Below are positions 26,000-33,840 of a stretch of DNA of 64,000 nucleotides, one piece after another. The DNA is from CAIWHR01 sp963836265. GTDB lineage: Bacteria; Pseudomonadota; Gammaproteobacteria; Burkholderiales; Casimicrobiaceae. The notes under the pieces were generated by a model, which did not search any database, was not told where the DNA came from, and worked only from the letters and a program-made list of their open reading frames with translations. Location: the NCBI GenBank assembly GCA_963836265.1, contig CAWIIO010000003.1:248001-312000 (forward strand), read 5' to 3'. The first letter of the stretch is position 1. Every line of letters begins with the position of its first letter. The position numbers were made by a program, and so were the translations under genes.

Positions 26000-27202
26000 A
26001 TGGAGTCCCGCTTCGCCCTCGCCGCGCGCGTCGCGGACATCGCGCCGTTTCACGTGATGGAAGTGCAGACGGCTGCACGGGCGCTCGAAGCCGCTGGCCG
26101 CAGCGTCGTTCACCTGGAGATCGGCGAGCCGGACTTCGCCACCCCCGCTCCGGTGCTCGCGGCGGCGGCGCGGGCGATCGAGGCCGGCGGCATCTACTAC
26201 ACGTCCGCACTCGGCCTGCCCGAGCTCCGTGCGGCAATCGCACGCCACTACGTGGAACGCTTCGGCATCCGCATCGCCCCCGAGCGGGTGATCGTGACCG
26301 CGGGCTCGTCGGCCGCCCTTCTGCTGGTGATGGCGCTCGTCGTCGATCGCGGCGATGGCATTCTCCTCTCGGATCCCGGCTATCCTTGCAACCGCCATTT
26401 CGTCCGCGTGCTCGAGGGCGAGCCCGTCGGCATTCCCGTGGGCCCGGAATCGCGCTACCAGCTCACCGCCGAATCAATCGGACGCACCTGGACCGAGCAC
26501 ACGCGCGGGGTGCTGATCGCCTCGCCATCGAATCCGACCGGCACGCAGGTAGCGGCGGACGAAATGAGCCGGATTGCCGGGACGGTGGCGGAGCGGGGCG
26601 GCCATCTCATCGTCGACGAAATCTACCTCGGCCTGTCCTACGACGGCGAGCCGCACTCGGCGCTCACGACGGCGGCGGCGAATGCCGACAACCTGTTCAT
26701 CGTCTCGAGCTTCTCCAAATACTTCAACATGACCGGTTGGCGGCTAGGCTGGATCGTCGCGCCGGAGCGCCACGTGCGCGACCTGGAAAAGCTCGCCCAG
26801 AACCTCTATATCTCGCCGCCCACCGTATCCCAGCGCGCAGCCCTCGCGTGTTTCACCCCGGAGACGCTGTCGATCGTCGAGGCGCACCGTCGCGCGTTTC
26901 GCGAACGGCGCGATTTCCTGGTCCCGGCGCTGCGCGAGCTGGGGTTCGGCATTCCGGTAACGCCGACCGGGGGCTTCTTCGTCTATGCGGACAGTTCGAG
27001 GTTTGCCGCAGACAGCGAGCATTTTTGCCGCGACGCGCTCGAAGGCGCGGGTGTGGCGATCACGCCCGGCGTCGACTTCGGTACGCATCGCGCGGCCGCG
27101 CATGTGCGTTTCGCGTACACGATCGAAATGGCGAAGCTCGAAGACGGCGTCGCGCGGCTGCGGCGCTTTCTCGGGAACCGCTCGCGAAGGGCGCTGCCGT
27201 GA
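26000..27202 (+). CDS. Class I/II PLP-dependent aminotransferase
   Basis: This 400-residue fold-type I aminotransferase has substrate and cofactor landmarks in order: LEIGEPDFATP, YYTSALGLPELRAAIA, TAGSSAALLLVMAL, SDPGYPCNRHF, ASPSNPTGTQ, DEIYLGLSYDG and the Schiff-base Lys in SSFSKYFNMTGWRLGW (near residue 240). The C-terminal Arg is in AHVRFAYTIEM. Substrate is likely an aromatic or aliphatic amino acid, not resolvable here. Its stop overlaps the GTG of the next gene, so the two are coupled. Confidence 0.9.
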   Translation: MESRFALAARVADIAPFHVMEVQTAARALEAAGRSVVHLEIGEPDFATPAPVLAAAARAIEAGGIYYTSALGLPELRAAIARHYVERFGIRIAPERVIVTAGSSAALLLVMALVVDRGDGILLSDPGYPCNRHFVRVLEGEPVGIPVGPESRYQLTAESIGRTWTEHTRGVLIASPSNPTGTQVAADEMSRIAGTVAERGGHLIVDEIYLGLSYDGEPHSALTTAAANADNLFIVSSFSKYFNMTGWRLGWIVAPERHVRDLEKLAQNLYISPPTVSQRAALACFTPETLSIVEAHRRAFRERRDFLVPALRELGFGIPVTPTGGFFVYADSSRFAADSEHFCRDALEGAGVAITPGVDFGTHRAAAHVRFAYTIEMAKLEDGVARLRRFLGNRSRRALP

Positions 27203-28329
27203 AGACAACGCGCGAGAGCCTTGCTGCCACCCGCGCGCCGTCGTGGCGATCCGCGATCGCGGCGCTCGTTTGCGGACTCGGTCTTGCGGGTTGCTCTGCG
27301 GTCGAGTTCTACTGGCAGGGCTTCACCGGCCAGGTCGATCTGCTTGCCCGCGCGCGGCCGATTTCGGAGGTTGCCGATACGACCTCCGACGCGGCGCTGA
27401 AGGCGAAGCTCGAGCGCGTGCAGGCGATCCGCGCGTTCGCGAGCCGCGAGCTCGCGCTGCCCGACAATCGCAGCTACACGCGATATGCCGATCTCGGCCG
27501 GTCCTTCGTCGTCTGGAACGTGTTCGCCGCGCCTGAGCTGTCGCTCTCGCCGCGGCAATGGTGCTTTCCGGTCGCCGGCTGCGTCGCCTATCGCGGCTAC
27601 TTCGCCGAAGCCGACGCCCGGGCCGAGGCGGCGCGCCTCACCGCGGCGGGCTTCGACGTGCACGTCGGCGGCGTTCCGGCGTACTCGACGCTCGGGTATT
27701 TCGACGATCCGGTGCTCTCGACGTTCATCCAGTACCGCGACGCCGACGTCGCGCGACTCATCTTCCACGAGCTCGCGCACCAGGTCGTCTACGCGAAGGA
27801 CGACACGGCGTTCAACGAGTCCTTTGCCGTGGCGGTGGAGGAAGAAGGTCTTTCACGCTGGCTCGCCGCGCAGGCAGGTCAGCCCGGGGCCGAACAGAAT
27901 GCCGCCGACGCCGCGCGGATGAAGCGGTTCCGCGCCGACTTTCAGCGCCTGGTCCGTGCCACGCGCGATCGGCTCGCGGCGCTGTACGCAAGCGACGCGC
28001 CGGACGCGGAAAAGCGCGCCGGCAAGGCCGCGGCGTTCGCCGCGATGCAACGAGAATACGAGCGGATCAAGGTTGGCTGGGGCGGCGCGCCGTTGTTCGA
28101 TCGCTGGTTCGCCGGCGTCAACAACGCGAGCATCGTCGCGGCCGGCCTCTACGCCGATCGGGTCCCGGAGTTCGCGGCGCTGCTCGCCGAGGAGGGCGGC
28201 GATTTGCCCCGGTTCTACGAGCGCGTCAAGGCGCTTGCGGCGATGCCGAAGCCGCAGCGGGATGTCGCGCTCGCCGCCTTCCGAAACCACGGGTTGACCG
28301 CGCGGTCGCTGGCCAAGCCGCAGAACTGA
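27199..28329 (+). CDS. Predicted aminopeptidase lipoprotein (Aminopep family)
   Basis: This 376-residue protein starts at a GTG overlapping the aminotransferase stop. It has a lipoprotein signal with lipobox LAGC near residue 32, followed by the family-typical FYWQGFTGQVDLLARARPI. A zinc-protease motif HELAH lies near residues 189-193, with a downstream FNESFAVAVEEEG segment supplying a probable third ligand. This corresponds to the Pfam Aminopep family of predicted, little-studied proteases of Gram-negative bacteria. It is expected on the periplasmic face of a membrane. Confidence 0.85.
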   Translation: MKTTRESLAATRAPSWRSAIAALVCGLGLAGCSAVEFYWQGFTGQVDLLARARPISEVADTTSDAALKAKLERVQAIRAFASRELALPDNRSYTRYADLGRSFVVWNVFAAPELSLSPRQWCFPVAGCVAYRGYFAEADARAEAARLTAAGFDVHVGGVPAYSTLGYFDDPVLSTFIQYRDADVARLIFHELAHQVVYAKDDTAFNESFAVAVEEEGLSRWLAAQAGQPGAEQNAADAARMKRFRADFQRLVRATRDRLAALYASDAPDAEKRAGKAAAFAAMQREYERIKVGWGGAPLFDRWFAGVNNASIVAAGLYADRVPEFAALLAEEGGDLPRFYERVKALAAMPKPQRDVALAAFRNHGLTARSLAKPQN

Positions 28330-28417
28330 GCGCGCCTCGGGTCTCGCCCGCAACAGGCGGCCACCAATGTCGGGTCTGCGCGCGTTCACGACCGTCGTTC
28401 GCAGCGAACCAAGGGGC

Positions 28418-28460
28418 TTGACACGCGTTTGGACGCGAATGATAATGATTCGTATTCGCG
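28418..28460 (+). promoter_or_regulatory. Sigma70 promoter overlapped by a Fur-box-like palindrome
   Basis: TTGACA at 28418-28423 is followed after exactly 17 nt by GATAAT at 28441-28446, a near-consensus promoter. The -10 lies inside AATGATAATGATTCGTATT, flanked on both sides by GCG, giving an extended inverted repeat that closely follows the Fur consensus (GATAATGATAATCATTATC). Iron-loaded Fur would block this promoter. The peroxidase homologue starts 88 nt downstream. Confidence 0.82.
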
Positions 28461-28547
28461 TTATGCCGGTCCTAGCGATAGCGCAGATGCTGCCGCCGTT
28501 GCTTGGGCCCCGACCGCGCGACGATCCCGCGGGGAAGGATACGAACG

Positions 28548-29738
28548 ATGCACGTCGCATTGATCGGCGGTGTACGCACCTTGCTCGTGTTCATCTGCGT
28601 TCTCGTCTGCGGCGGCTGCGGAGGGCGTTCGGACGAGGGGACAACCTCTCCGTCCGACGAGGCCACGCTTACCCGTCGCGAGCTGATTGGCAAGCGACTC
28701 TTTTTCGATACTTCGTTGTCTGAACCCGCCGGCGTCGCCTGCGCAACGTGTTACGACCGGGAGCGCGCCTTCTCGGGGAACAACGGCTCGACTGCAAGAG
28801 TACCTTTTGGTAGTCGTGCTGGCATCCTTGGGCTGCGGAACACGCCGAGCGTGATGTATGCAGCGTTTGCTCCGGCGTTCGCTATGGTCGACGGGGACGA
28901 TGGACCGACCCCTACGGGCGGGCAATTTCTCGACGGTCGCGAGGATTTGCTGGCCGGTCAGGCGCGGCGCCCATTCCTCTCCGAGCTCGAGATGAACAAT
29001 CCGGATGTCCCCTCGGTGGTCAGCAAAGTGGCAGGTTCGAGCTACGCCGCATTGTTCCAGGAGGAATGGGGCCCTGCGATCTTCGAGCAGGCGGACGCGG
29101 CGTTCGATGGGATCGCGCAATCGATTGCGGCGTTCGAGGCGACCGACCGGTTCCATCCGTTCAATTCGAAATACGATCGATACGTGCGGGGAGAGGTGGT
29201 GCTTTCGGCGCAGGAGGCGCGCGGCCTCAGGTTGTTCATGGATAAGGACAAAGGGAACTGCGTTGCCTGCCATGCCGCCAACCCGACGTCGCAAGATCCC
29301 CGAGACTCGCTATTCACCGACTTCACCTATGACAATCTCGGGGTTCCGCGGAATGCCGCGATTCCCGCGAACGCCGATCCGACGTTCCACGATCTGGGGC
29401 TTTGTGGCCCGAAGCGCGCACCACCATTGTCCGAGCCGACCCTTTGCGGAGCGTTCAAAGTGCCAACCCTTCGCAATGCTGCACGCAAGGACGCGCTCAT
29501 GCATAACGGTTTCTTCAAGACGCTACGAGACGTCGTCGCTTTCTATGCGACGCGAGACACCAATCCGTCGCGGTGGTATGCGGGAGGCGTCAGGTTCGAC
29601 GACCTGCCACCGCAATACCGGGACGACGTCAACACGTCGGAAGTGCCGTACAACCGTAGTGCCGGCGAAGTGCCCGCGCTGAGCGATCAGGAAATGGACG
29701 ATCTGGTGGCGTTTCTGCACACGTTGACAGACGACTGA
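28548..29738 (+). CDS. Di-haem cytochrome c peroxidase-like lipoprotein with altered first haem motif
   Basis: This 396-residue protein has a lipoprotein-type signal (LLVFICVLVCGGC). It follows the bacterial CcP/MauG plan: RRELIGKRLFFDTSLS, the first haem site, NTPSVMYAAFAPAF, the RRPFLSELEMNNP helix, the second haem site CVACH, GAFKVPTLRNAARKDALMHNG, and a late LSDQEMDDLVAFLHTL. The first haem motif reads C-A-T-C-Y (28740-28754), replacing the proximal His by Tyr; the Cys pair remains. The ATG is preceded by GGGGAAGGA. The upstream Fur-type promoter points to expression under iron limitation. Peroxidase activity is uncertain given the ligand change. Confidence 0.85.
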   Translation: MHVALIGGVRTLLVFICVLVCGGCGGRSDEGTTSPSDEATLTRRELIGKRLFFDTSLSEPAGVACATCYDRERAFSGNNGSTARVPFGSRAGILGLRNTPSVMYAAFAPAFAMVDGDDGPTPTGGQFLDGREDLLAGQARRPFLSELEMNNPDVPSVVSKVAGSSYAALFQEEWGPAIFEQADAAFDGIAQSIAAFEATDRFHPFNSKYDRYVRGEVVLSAQEARGLRLFMDKDKGNCVACHAANPTSQDPRDSLFTDFTYDNLGVPRNAAIPANADPTFHDLGLCGPKRAPPLSEPTLCGAFKVPTLRNAARKDALMHNGFFKTLRDVVAFYATRDTNPSRWYAGGVRFDDLPPQYRDDVNTSEVPYNRSAGEVPALSDQEMDDLVAFLHTLTDD

Positions 29739-29807
29739 CGACCGCGACCCGGCGTGGCCTGGTGCCGGCTGCGTCTTTGCGCCTACGAGGCTAGATACCC
29801 CAGTTTG

Positions 29808-29836
29808 TTGATTTGTTGAGGATTCCATGACATAAT
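29808..29836 (+). promoter_or_regulatory. Candidate promoter of the rpsF operon
   Basis: TTGATT at 29808-29813 and CATAAT at 29831-29836 are separated by 17 nt. The stretch is A+T-rich against its surroundings and lies about 87 nt before rpsF. Downstream, a stem of GGCGG (29879-29883) and CCGCC (29893-29897) with a 9-nt loop precedes the Shine-Dalgarno. Confidence 0.5.
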
Positions 29837-29922
29837 GTCAAGTTACCTTGCCTCACCTGCTGCAGACGGGGAGGCCACGGCGGTCGCTAGTGCCGCCCCA
29901 CAGCCCACAAGGAGCGTTCTGC

Positions 29923-30402
29923 ATGCGTCACTACGAAGTCGTATTCATCGTGCATCCGGACCAGAGCGAGCAGGTGCCCGCGATGGTCGAGCGATACCGC
30001 ACGGCCATCACCGGCAAGAACGGCCGGATCCATCGGCTCGAAGATTGGGGCCGCCGCCAGCTCGCCTACCCGATCGCCAAGGTCCACAAGGCGCACTACG
30101 TGCTGATGAACATCGAGGTCGACCAGGAAACGCTGACCGAGCTCGAGCACGCGTTCAAGTTCAACGATGCGGTGCTGCGCCACCTGATCGTCGCAAAGAA
30201 GGAGGCGGTCCTCGCGCCGTCGCCGATGATGCGCGAGGAGAAGTCGCGGCCTCCCCGTGACGGAGATCGGGGCGATCGCGGTGACCGTGGCGATCGCGGT
30301 GACCGGGGCGATCGTGGCGAGCGCGGCGAGCGTGTCCCGCGCCCCTCCGCCGAGGTTCCGGCGACTCCGGCCGCCCCGGCGCCGCCCGAGCCGTCGGCCT
30401 GA
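29923..30402 (+). CDS. rpsF: 30S ribosomal protein S6
   Basis: S6 binds S18 and 16S rRNA in the platform of the small subunit. The 159-residue protein opens with MRHYEVVFIVHPDQSEQVP and has the conserved LEDWGRRQLAYPIAK, KAHYVLMNIE and FKFNDAVLRHLIV segments (residues 1 to about 95). AAGGAG lies 8 nt before the ATG. The C-terminus is unusually long: an eight-unit GDR/GER tripeptide repeat is followed by a Pro/Ala-rich end, about 60 residues beyond the fold. It is the first gene of rpsF-priB-rpsR-rplI. Confidence 0.96.
   Translation: MRHYEVVFIVHPDQSEQVPAMVERYRTAITGKNGRIHRLEDWGRRQLAYPIAKVHKAHYVLMNIEVDQETLTELEHAFKFNDAVLRHLIVAKKEAVLAPSPMMREEKSRPPRDGDRGDRGDRGDRGDRGDRGERGERVPRPSAEVPATPAAPAPPEPSA
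30262..30333 (+). repeat. Nine-base tandem repeat inside rpsF
   Basis: Eight consecutive 9-nt units of the form GGN-GAY/GAG-CGN encode Gly-Asp-Arg six times and Gly-Glu-Arg twice. Units such as GGCGATCGC recur exactly, so copy number is prone to vary by slippage without changing the frame. Confidence 0.85.
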
Positions 30403-30428
30403 CCGGCGTCAGCCAAGCGTAGCGATAC

Positions 30429-30737
30429 GTGGGAGGCGCGAACCGGCTGACGCTCGACGCCGCACTTGTCAAACGCGGCGACCTTCGCTACACGCCGGCC
30501 GGAATTGCGGCGCTGGAATGCGTGCTTGCGCATGCATCGGTCCAGTCGGAAGCCGGCGGCGAGCGAAAAGTCGACTGCGAGCTGGCGGCAGTGGCCTTCG
30601 GCGAGCAGGCCATCGCGCTTTCCAAGGTGCCGGCGGGATCGGCGCTGCGCTGCAAGGGCTTCCTTGCCCGGCGTTACCGCACCGGCATCACCGTCGCGCT
30701 GCATGTGAACGAATTCGAGTTGATGGAAGGAAACTGA
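30429..30737 (+). CDS. priB: Primosomal replication protein N (PriB)
   Basis: This 102-residue single-strand DNA-binding OB-fold protein helps PriA-dependent replication restart by loading DnaB at stalled forks. It has the family N-terminus (NRLTLDAALVKRGDLRYTPAG), the VDCELAAVAFGEQA strand region and the LRCKGFLARRYRTG segment. The GTG start lies 26 nt after rpsF, and rpsR follows immediately. Placement between rpsF and rpsR is the classic proteobacterial order. Confidence 0.93.
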   Translation: MGGANRLTLDAALVKRGDLRYTPAGIAALECVLAHASVQSEAGGERKVDCELAAVAFGEQAIALSKVPAGSALRCKGFLARRYRTGITVALHVNEFELMEGN

Positions 30738-30738
30738 A

Positions 30739-31020
30739 ATGCCCCGTCCCCAAGGCAGGTTCGGCAAGAAGAAGGATGGCAAGAAGCGCGAGCGCGGCAA
30801 CGCGCTCTTCAAGCGCAAGAAGTTCTGCCGCTTCACCGCGGAAGGCGTCAAGGAGATCGACTACAAGGACATCGACGTCCTGAAGGACTTCGTCCAGGAG
30901 AACGGCAAGATCATGCCGGCGCGGATCACCGGCACGAAGTCCCGGTACCAGCGCCAGCTCGGCACCGCGATCAAGCGAGCGCGCTTCCTCGCGCTGCTGC
31001 CTTACACCGACCTGCACTGA
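30739..31020 (+). CDS. rpsR: 30S ribosomal protein S18
   Basis: S18 is the partner of S6 on the 30S platform. The 93-residue protein has a basic N-terminal tail (RPQGRFGKKKDGKKRERG) followed by the conserved FKRKKFCRFTAEG, EIDYKDIDVLKDFV and KIMPARITGTKSRYQRQL segments. It begins 1 nt after priB, so the genes are translationally linked, and rplI follows after 11 nt. Confidence 0.97.
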   Translation: MPRPQGRFGKKKDGKKRERGNALFKRKKFCRFTAEGVKEIDYKDIDVLKDFVQENGKIMPARITGTKSRYQRQLGTAIKRARFLALLPYTDLH

Positions 31021-31031
31021 GGGCCACCGCC

Positions 31032-31493
31032 ATGCAGATCATCCTCATGGAAAAGATCGTCAACGTCGGCAACCTGGGCGACGTCGTCAAGGTGAAGCAG
31101 GGCTTTGCCCGCAACTACCTGATCCCGCAAGGCAAGGCCAAGCGTGCGACGCCGGAGAACATCAAGCTGCTCGAGGCGAAGCGCGCGGAGCTCGAAGCCG
31201 CCGCGGCGACAAGGCTCGCGGCAGCTCAGGAACAGGCGTCCAAGCTCGAAGGCCTGACGGTTCAGATCGCGCAGAAGGCGGGTGTCGACGGCCGCCTGTT
31301 CGGTTCGGTGACGAGCGGCGACATCGCCGAAGCACTGAAAGTGCAGGGCTTCAACGTTGAAAAGGCGGCGATCCGGATGCCCACGGGGCCGCTGAAGCAC
31401 ATCGGCGACTACCCGCTCGTCGTGGTGGTGCACACCGACGCGACGGCGAACATCACCGTCAGCGTGCTGGCCGATACGACGGCCGGCGGTTAG
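31032..31493 (+). CDS. rplI: 50S ribosomal protein L9
   Basis: This 153-residue protein has the L9 N-domain (MQIILMEKIVNVGNLGDVV, VKQGFARNYLIPQGKA), the long connecting helix around residues 42-75 and a C-domain with DGRLFGSVTSGDIAEAL. L9 sits at the base of the L1 stalk and affects frame maintenance. It ends the ribosomal-protein part of the operon. Confidence 0.97.
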   Translation: MQIILMEKIVNVGNLGDVVKVKQGFARNYLIPQGKAKRATPENIKLLEAKRAELEAAAATRLAAAQEQASKLEGLTVQIAQKAGVDGRLFGSVTSGDIAEALKVQGFNVEKAAIRMPTGPLKHIGDYPLVVVVHTDATANITVSVLADTTAGG

Positions 31494-31638
31494 CGGCGCG
31501 AGCCACTCAACCGCCCTGCTGTTGGCGGCGTGCGTTTTCCCGGCGCTGCCAACGTGGCGCAGGTTCCGGGTTTACGCTCCTGCGGACGGCGGATTGCTAC
31601 GGTCGCCGGCGCGGCCTATGATCGTGGGCCGACACGAT

Positions 31639-31658
31639 CGCGGAGCGCACGCTCCGCG
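31639..31658. promoter_or_regulatory. Perfect 20-bp palindrome before the persulfide dioxygenase-like gene
   Basis: CGCGGAGCG-CA-CGCTCCGCG is a perfect 9-bp inverted repeat with a 2-bp centre, ending 13 nt before the start codon and touching the GAGAGG ribosome-binding site. It could be an operator or, as RNA, a stem that occludes translation initiation. No T-run follows, so it is not a terminator. Confidence 0.4.
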
Positions 31659-31671
31659 CGAGAGGCCCGGT

Positions 31672-32370
31672 ATGCGGGATTGTCACCAGCTGTTCGATCC
31701 GATCTCCTCGACGTACACCTACGTGCTCGTCGATCCCGACCCGCGCGACGCGGTCATGATCGACCCCGTCGATTCGCAGTTCGACGCGTACTCGGCGCTG
31801 CTCGACGGCGAGCAATTGAAGCTCCGCTATCTGCTCGAAACGCACAACCACGCCGACCACGTCACCGGGTCGGGGCGGCTGCGCGACCGGACGGGCGCGC
31901 GGGCGGCGACTCCGCTCGGGTGTGGCATCGTGGCGGCTGACCTGCAGCTCGAGGACGGTGAAGAGCTGCAGTTTGGCAGCGAGTCGATCCGCGCGCTGGC
32001 GACACCGGGGCATACGGCCGGCTCGATGTCGTATCTCTGGCGCAATTGCGTGTTCACCGGCGACAGCCTGTTGATCGGCGGTTGCGGACGCACCGACTTC
32101 CAGAGCGGTGATGCCGGCGCACTCTACGACAGCATCACGCAGAAGCTCTTTTCCCTGCCCGACGCGACGATCGTCTATCCAGCGCACGATTACAATGGAC
32201 GCACGTCGTCGACGATCGGCGCAGAGAAGCGGACCAACCCCCGCGTCGCCGGCCGCTCGCGCGCCGAATTCATCCGGCTGATGGCTGAGCTGCACCTGCC
32301 GCGGCCGCGGTTGATCGACGTCGCAGTGCCCGCGAACCTGCGATTGGGTCAGGACGTGCACCAGGCCTGA
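31672..32370 (+). CDS. ETHE1-like metallo-beta-lactamase-fold dioxygenase (persulfide dioxygenase family)
   Basis: This 232-residue protein has the MBL iron/zinc site H58-x-H60-x-D62-H63 (THNHADHV), a second His in TPGHTAGSMSYL, Asp in FTGDSLLIGGCGRTDFQ and His in YPAHDYNGRTSST. The GCGRTDFQSGDA stretch is typical of ETHE1/SdoA persulfide dioxygenases, which oxidise glutathione persulfide to sulfite. The ATG is preceded by GAGAGG; the frame is open 150 nt further 5' but without coding character. It separates rplI from dnaB. Confidence 0.85.
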   Translation: MRDCHQLFDPISSTYTYVLVDPDPRDAVMIDPVDSQFDAYSALLDGEQLKLRYLLETHNHADHVTGSGRLRDRTGARAATPLGCGIVAADLQLEDGEELQFGSESIRALATPGHTAGSMSYLWRNCVFTGDSLLIGGCGRTDFQSGDAGALYDSITQKLFSLPDATIVYPAHDYNGRTSSTIGAEKRTNPRVAGRSRAEFIRLMAELHLPRPRLIDVAVPANLRLGQDVHQA

Positions 32371-32402
32371 CGCACCGGGCCCGACGAAGAGCCGCGGCGG
32401 GC

Positions 32403-32411
32403 TGATAGAAT
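32403..32411 (+). promoter_or_regulatory. Extended -10-like element before dnaB
   Basis: TGATAGAAT, an extended -10 with the TAGAAT hexamer, lies 47 nt before the dnaB ATG, downstream of the persulfide dioxygenase-like gene. A good -35 is not visible. It may give dnaB its own promoter. Confidence 0.35.
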
Positions 32412-32458
32412 CCCCGGGCCCTCACTTCGCGATCTCCCCGCGGGGCCGACCCCATCCG

Positions 32459-33826
32459 ATGCCCGACGATCCGCAGCTCGATGCGCTGAAGCTCCCGCCG
32501 CATTCGCTGGAGGCGGAGCAGTCGGTGTTGGGAGGCCTGCTGCTCGACAACGACGCGGCGGACAGGGTTGGAGACGTGCTTGCCGGCGCGGATTTCTACA
32601 GCGAGGCGCATCGACTCATCTACCAGCACGTTGTCGGTCTAATCGCCGAGGCAAAGCCGGCCGATGTGGTGACCGTGTCCGAATCGCTCGCCTCGACGCA
32701 GAAGCTCGACTACGTCGGCGGACTTGCGTATCTCGGCGCGCTCGTCGGCAACGTTCCGACGGCCGCCAACATCCGCCATTACGCCCAGATCGTCCGCGAC
32801 CGATCGATCCTCCGCCAGTTGGCAGCCACGGCGGGCGACATCGCCGATACCGCCTACAACCCGCTGGGCAGGAGCGCCAAGGAAGTCCTTGACCAGGCCG
32901 AGGCGAAAGTGCTGCACATCGCGGAGCAGGGTACGCGCGGCGCGCAGCAATACCAGGAAATCGGCACCCTGCTCGCGGGCGTCGTCGAGCGGATCGAGAC
33001 GCTCTACAACCGCGACGATCCGTCGGACGTCACGGGCGTGCCGACCGGCTTCTCCGACCTGGACCGGATGACCTCGGGGCTGCAGCCTGGCGATCTCGTC
33101 GTCGTCGCCGGAAGACCGAGTATGGGAAAGACCGCGCTCGCCTTGAACATCGGCGAGCACGTTGCGCTTGCGGCGGGGTTGCCGGTCGTCGTGTTTTCGA
33201 TGGAAATGGGTGCCTCGCAGCTCGCGTTGCGCCTCATCGGGTCGGTCGGGCGGCTCGATCAGCACAAGCTGCGCACCGGCCGGCTCGCGAGCGAGGACTG
33301 GGAAAAATTGACCGCGGCGCTGGGGCGGTTGAACGAGGCGCCGATCCTGATCGACGAAACGCCCGCGCTGAACGCGATCGAAGTCCGTTCGCGCGCGCGC
33401 CGGCTGCTCAAGACCTACGGCAAGCTCGGGCTCGTCATCGTCGACTATCTGCAGCTGATGCAAGCGTCGACCACGGGCGAGAACCGCGCGACCGAGATCT
33501 CCGAAATCTCGCGTGCGATGAAGGCGCTGGCGAAGGAGCTCAAGGTTCCGGTGATGGCGCTCTCGCAGCTCAACCGGTCGCTCGAGCAGCGGCCGAACAA
33601 GCGGCCGGTGATGTCGGATCTGCGCGAGAGCGGCGCGATCGAACAGGATGCGGACGTGATCCTGTTCATCTATCGCGACGAGGTCTATAACCCGGAGACG
33701 CAGGAAAAAGGGGTTGCCGAAATCATCATCGGCAAGCAGCGCAACGGTCCGATCGGCACGGTGCGCCTCACCTTCCTCGGCGAATATACGCGCTTCGAGA
33801 GCTTCGCCGCTCCGGGCTCCTACTAG
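32459..33826 (+). CDS. dnaB: Replicative DNA helicase DnaB
   Basis: This hexameric 5'-3' helicase of the replication fork has 455 residues. The N-terminal domain begins LKLPPHSLEAEQSVLGGLLLDND, followed by a linker. The RecA-like motor has Walker A GRPSMGKTALALN (from residue 218), ETPALNAIEVRSRARRL, a Walker B region (LGLVIVDYLQLMQ) and DLRESGAIEQDADVILFIYRDE. No intein is present. It follows the rpsF operon, a common proteobacterial order, and is followed 14 nt later by an unusual glycosyltransferase fusion gene. Confidence 0.97.
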   Translation: MPDDPQLDALKLPPHSLEAEQSVLGGLLLDNDAADRVGDVLAGADFYSEAHRLIYQHVVGLIAEAKPADVVTVSESLASTQKLDYVGGLAYLGALVGNVPTAANIRHYAQIVRDRSILRQLAATAGDIADTAYNPLGRSAKEVLDQAEAKVLHIAEQGTRGAQQYQEIGTLLAGVVERIETLYNRDDPSDVTGVPTGFSDLDRMTSGLQPGDLVVVAGRPSMGKTALALNIGEHVALAAGLPVVVFSMEMGASQLALRLIGSVGRLDQHKLRTGRLASEDWEKLTAALGRLNEAPILIDETPALNAIEVRSRARRLLKTYGKLGLVIVDYLQLMQASTTGENRATEISEISRAMKALAKELKVPVMALSQLNRSLEQRPNKRPVMSDLRESGAIEQDADVILFIYRDEVYNPETQEKGVAEIIIGKQRNGPIGTVRLTFLGEYTRFESFAAPGSY

Positions 33827-33840
33827 CGGCTTTTCGCACG

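Noticed and set aside
28330..28417. Possible terminator after the aminopeptidase gene
   Set aside because: Short G+C-rich inverted stretches are present but none has a T-run.
31494..31560. CCGCC...GGCGG hairpin after rplI
   Set aside because: The stem is only 5 bp and the following T-run is weak and displaced, so termination is not supported.
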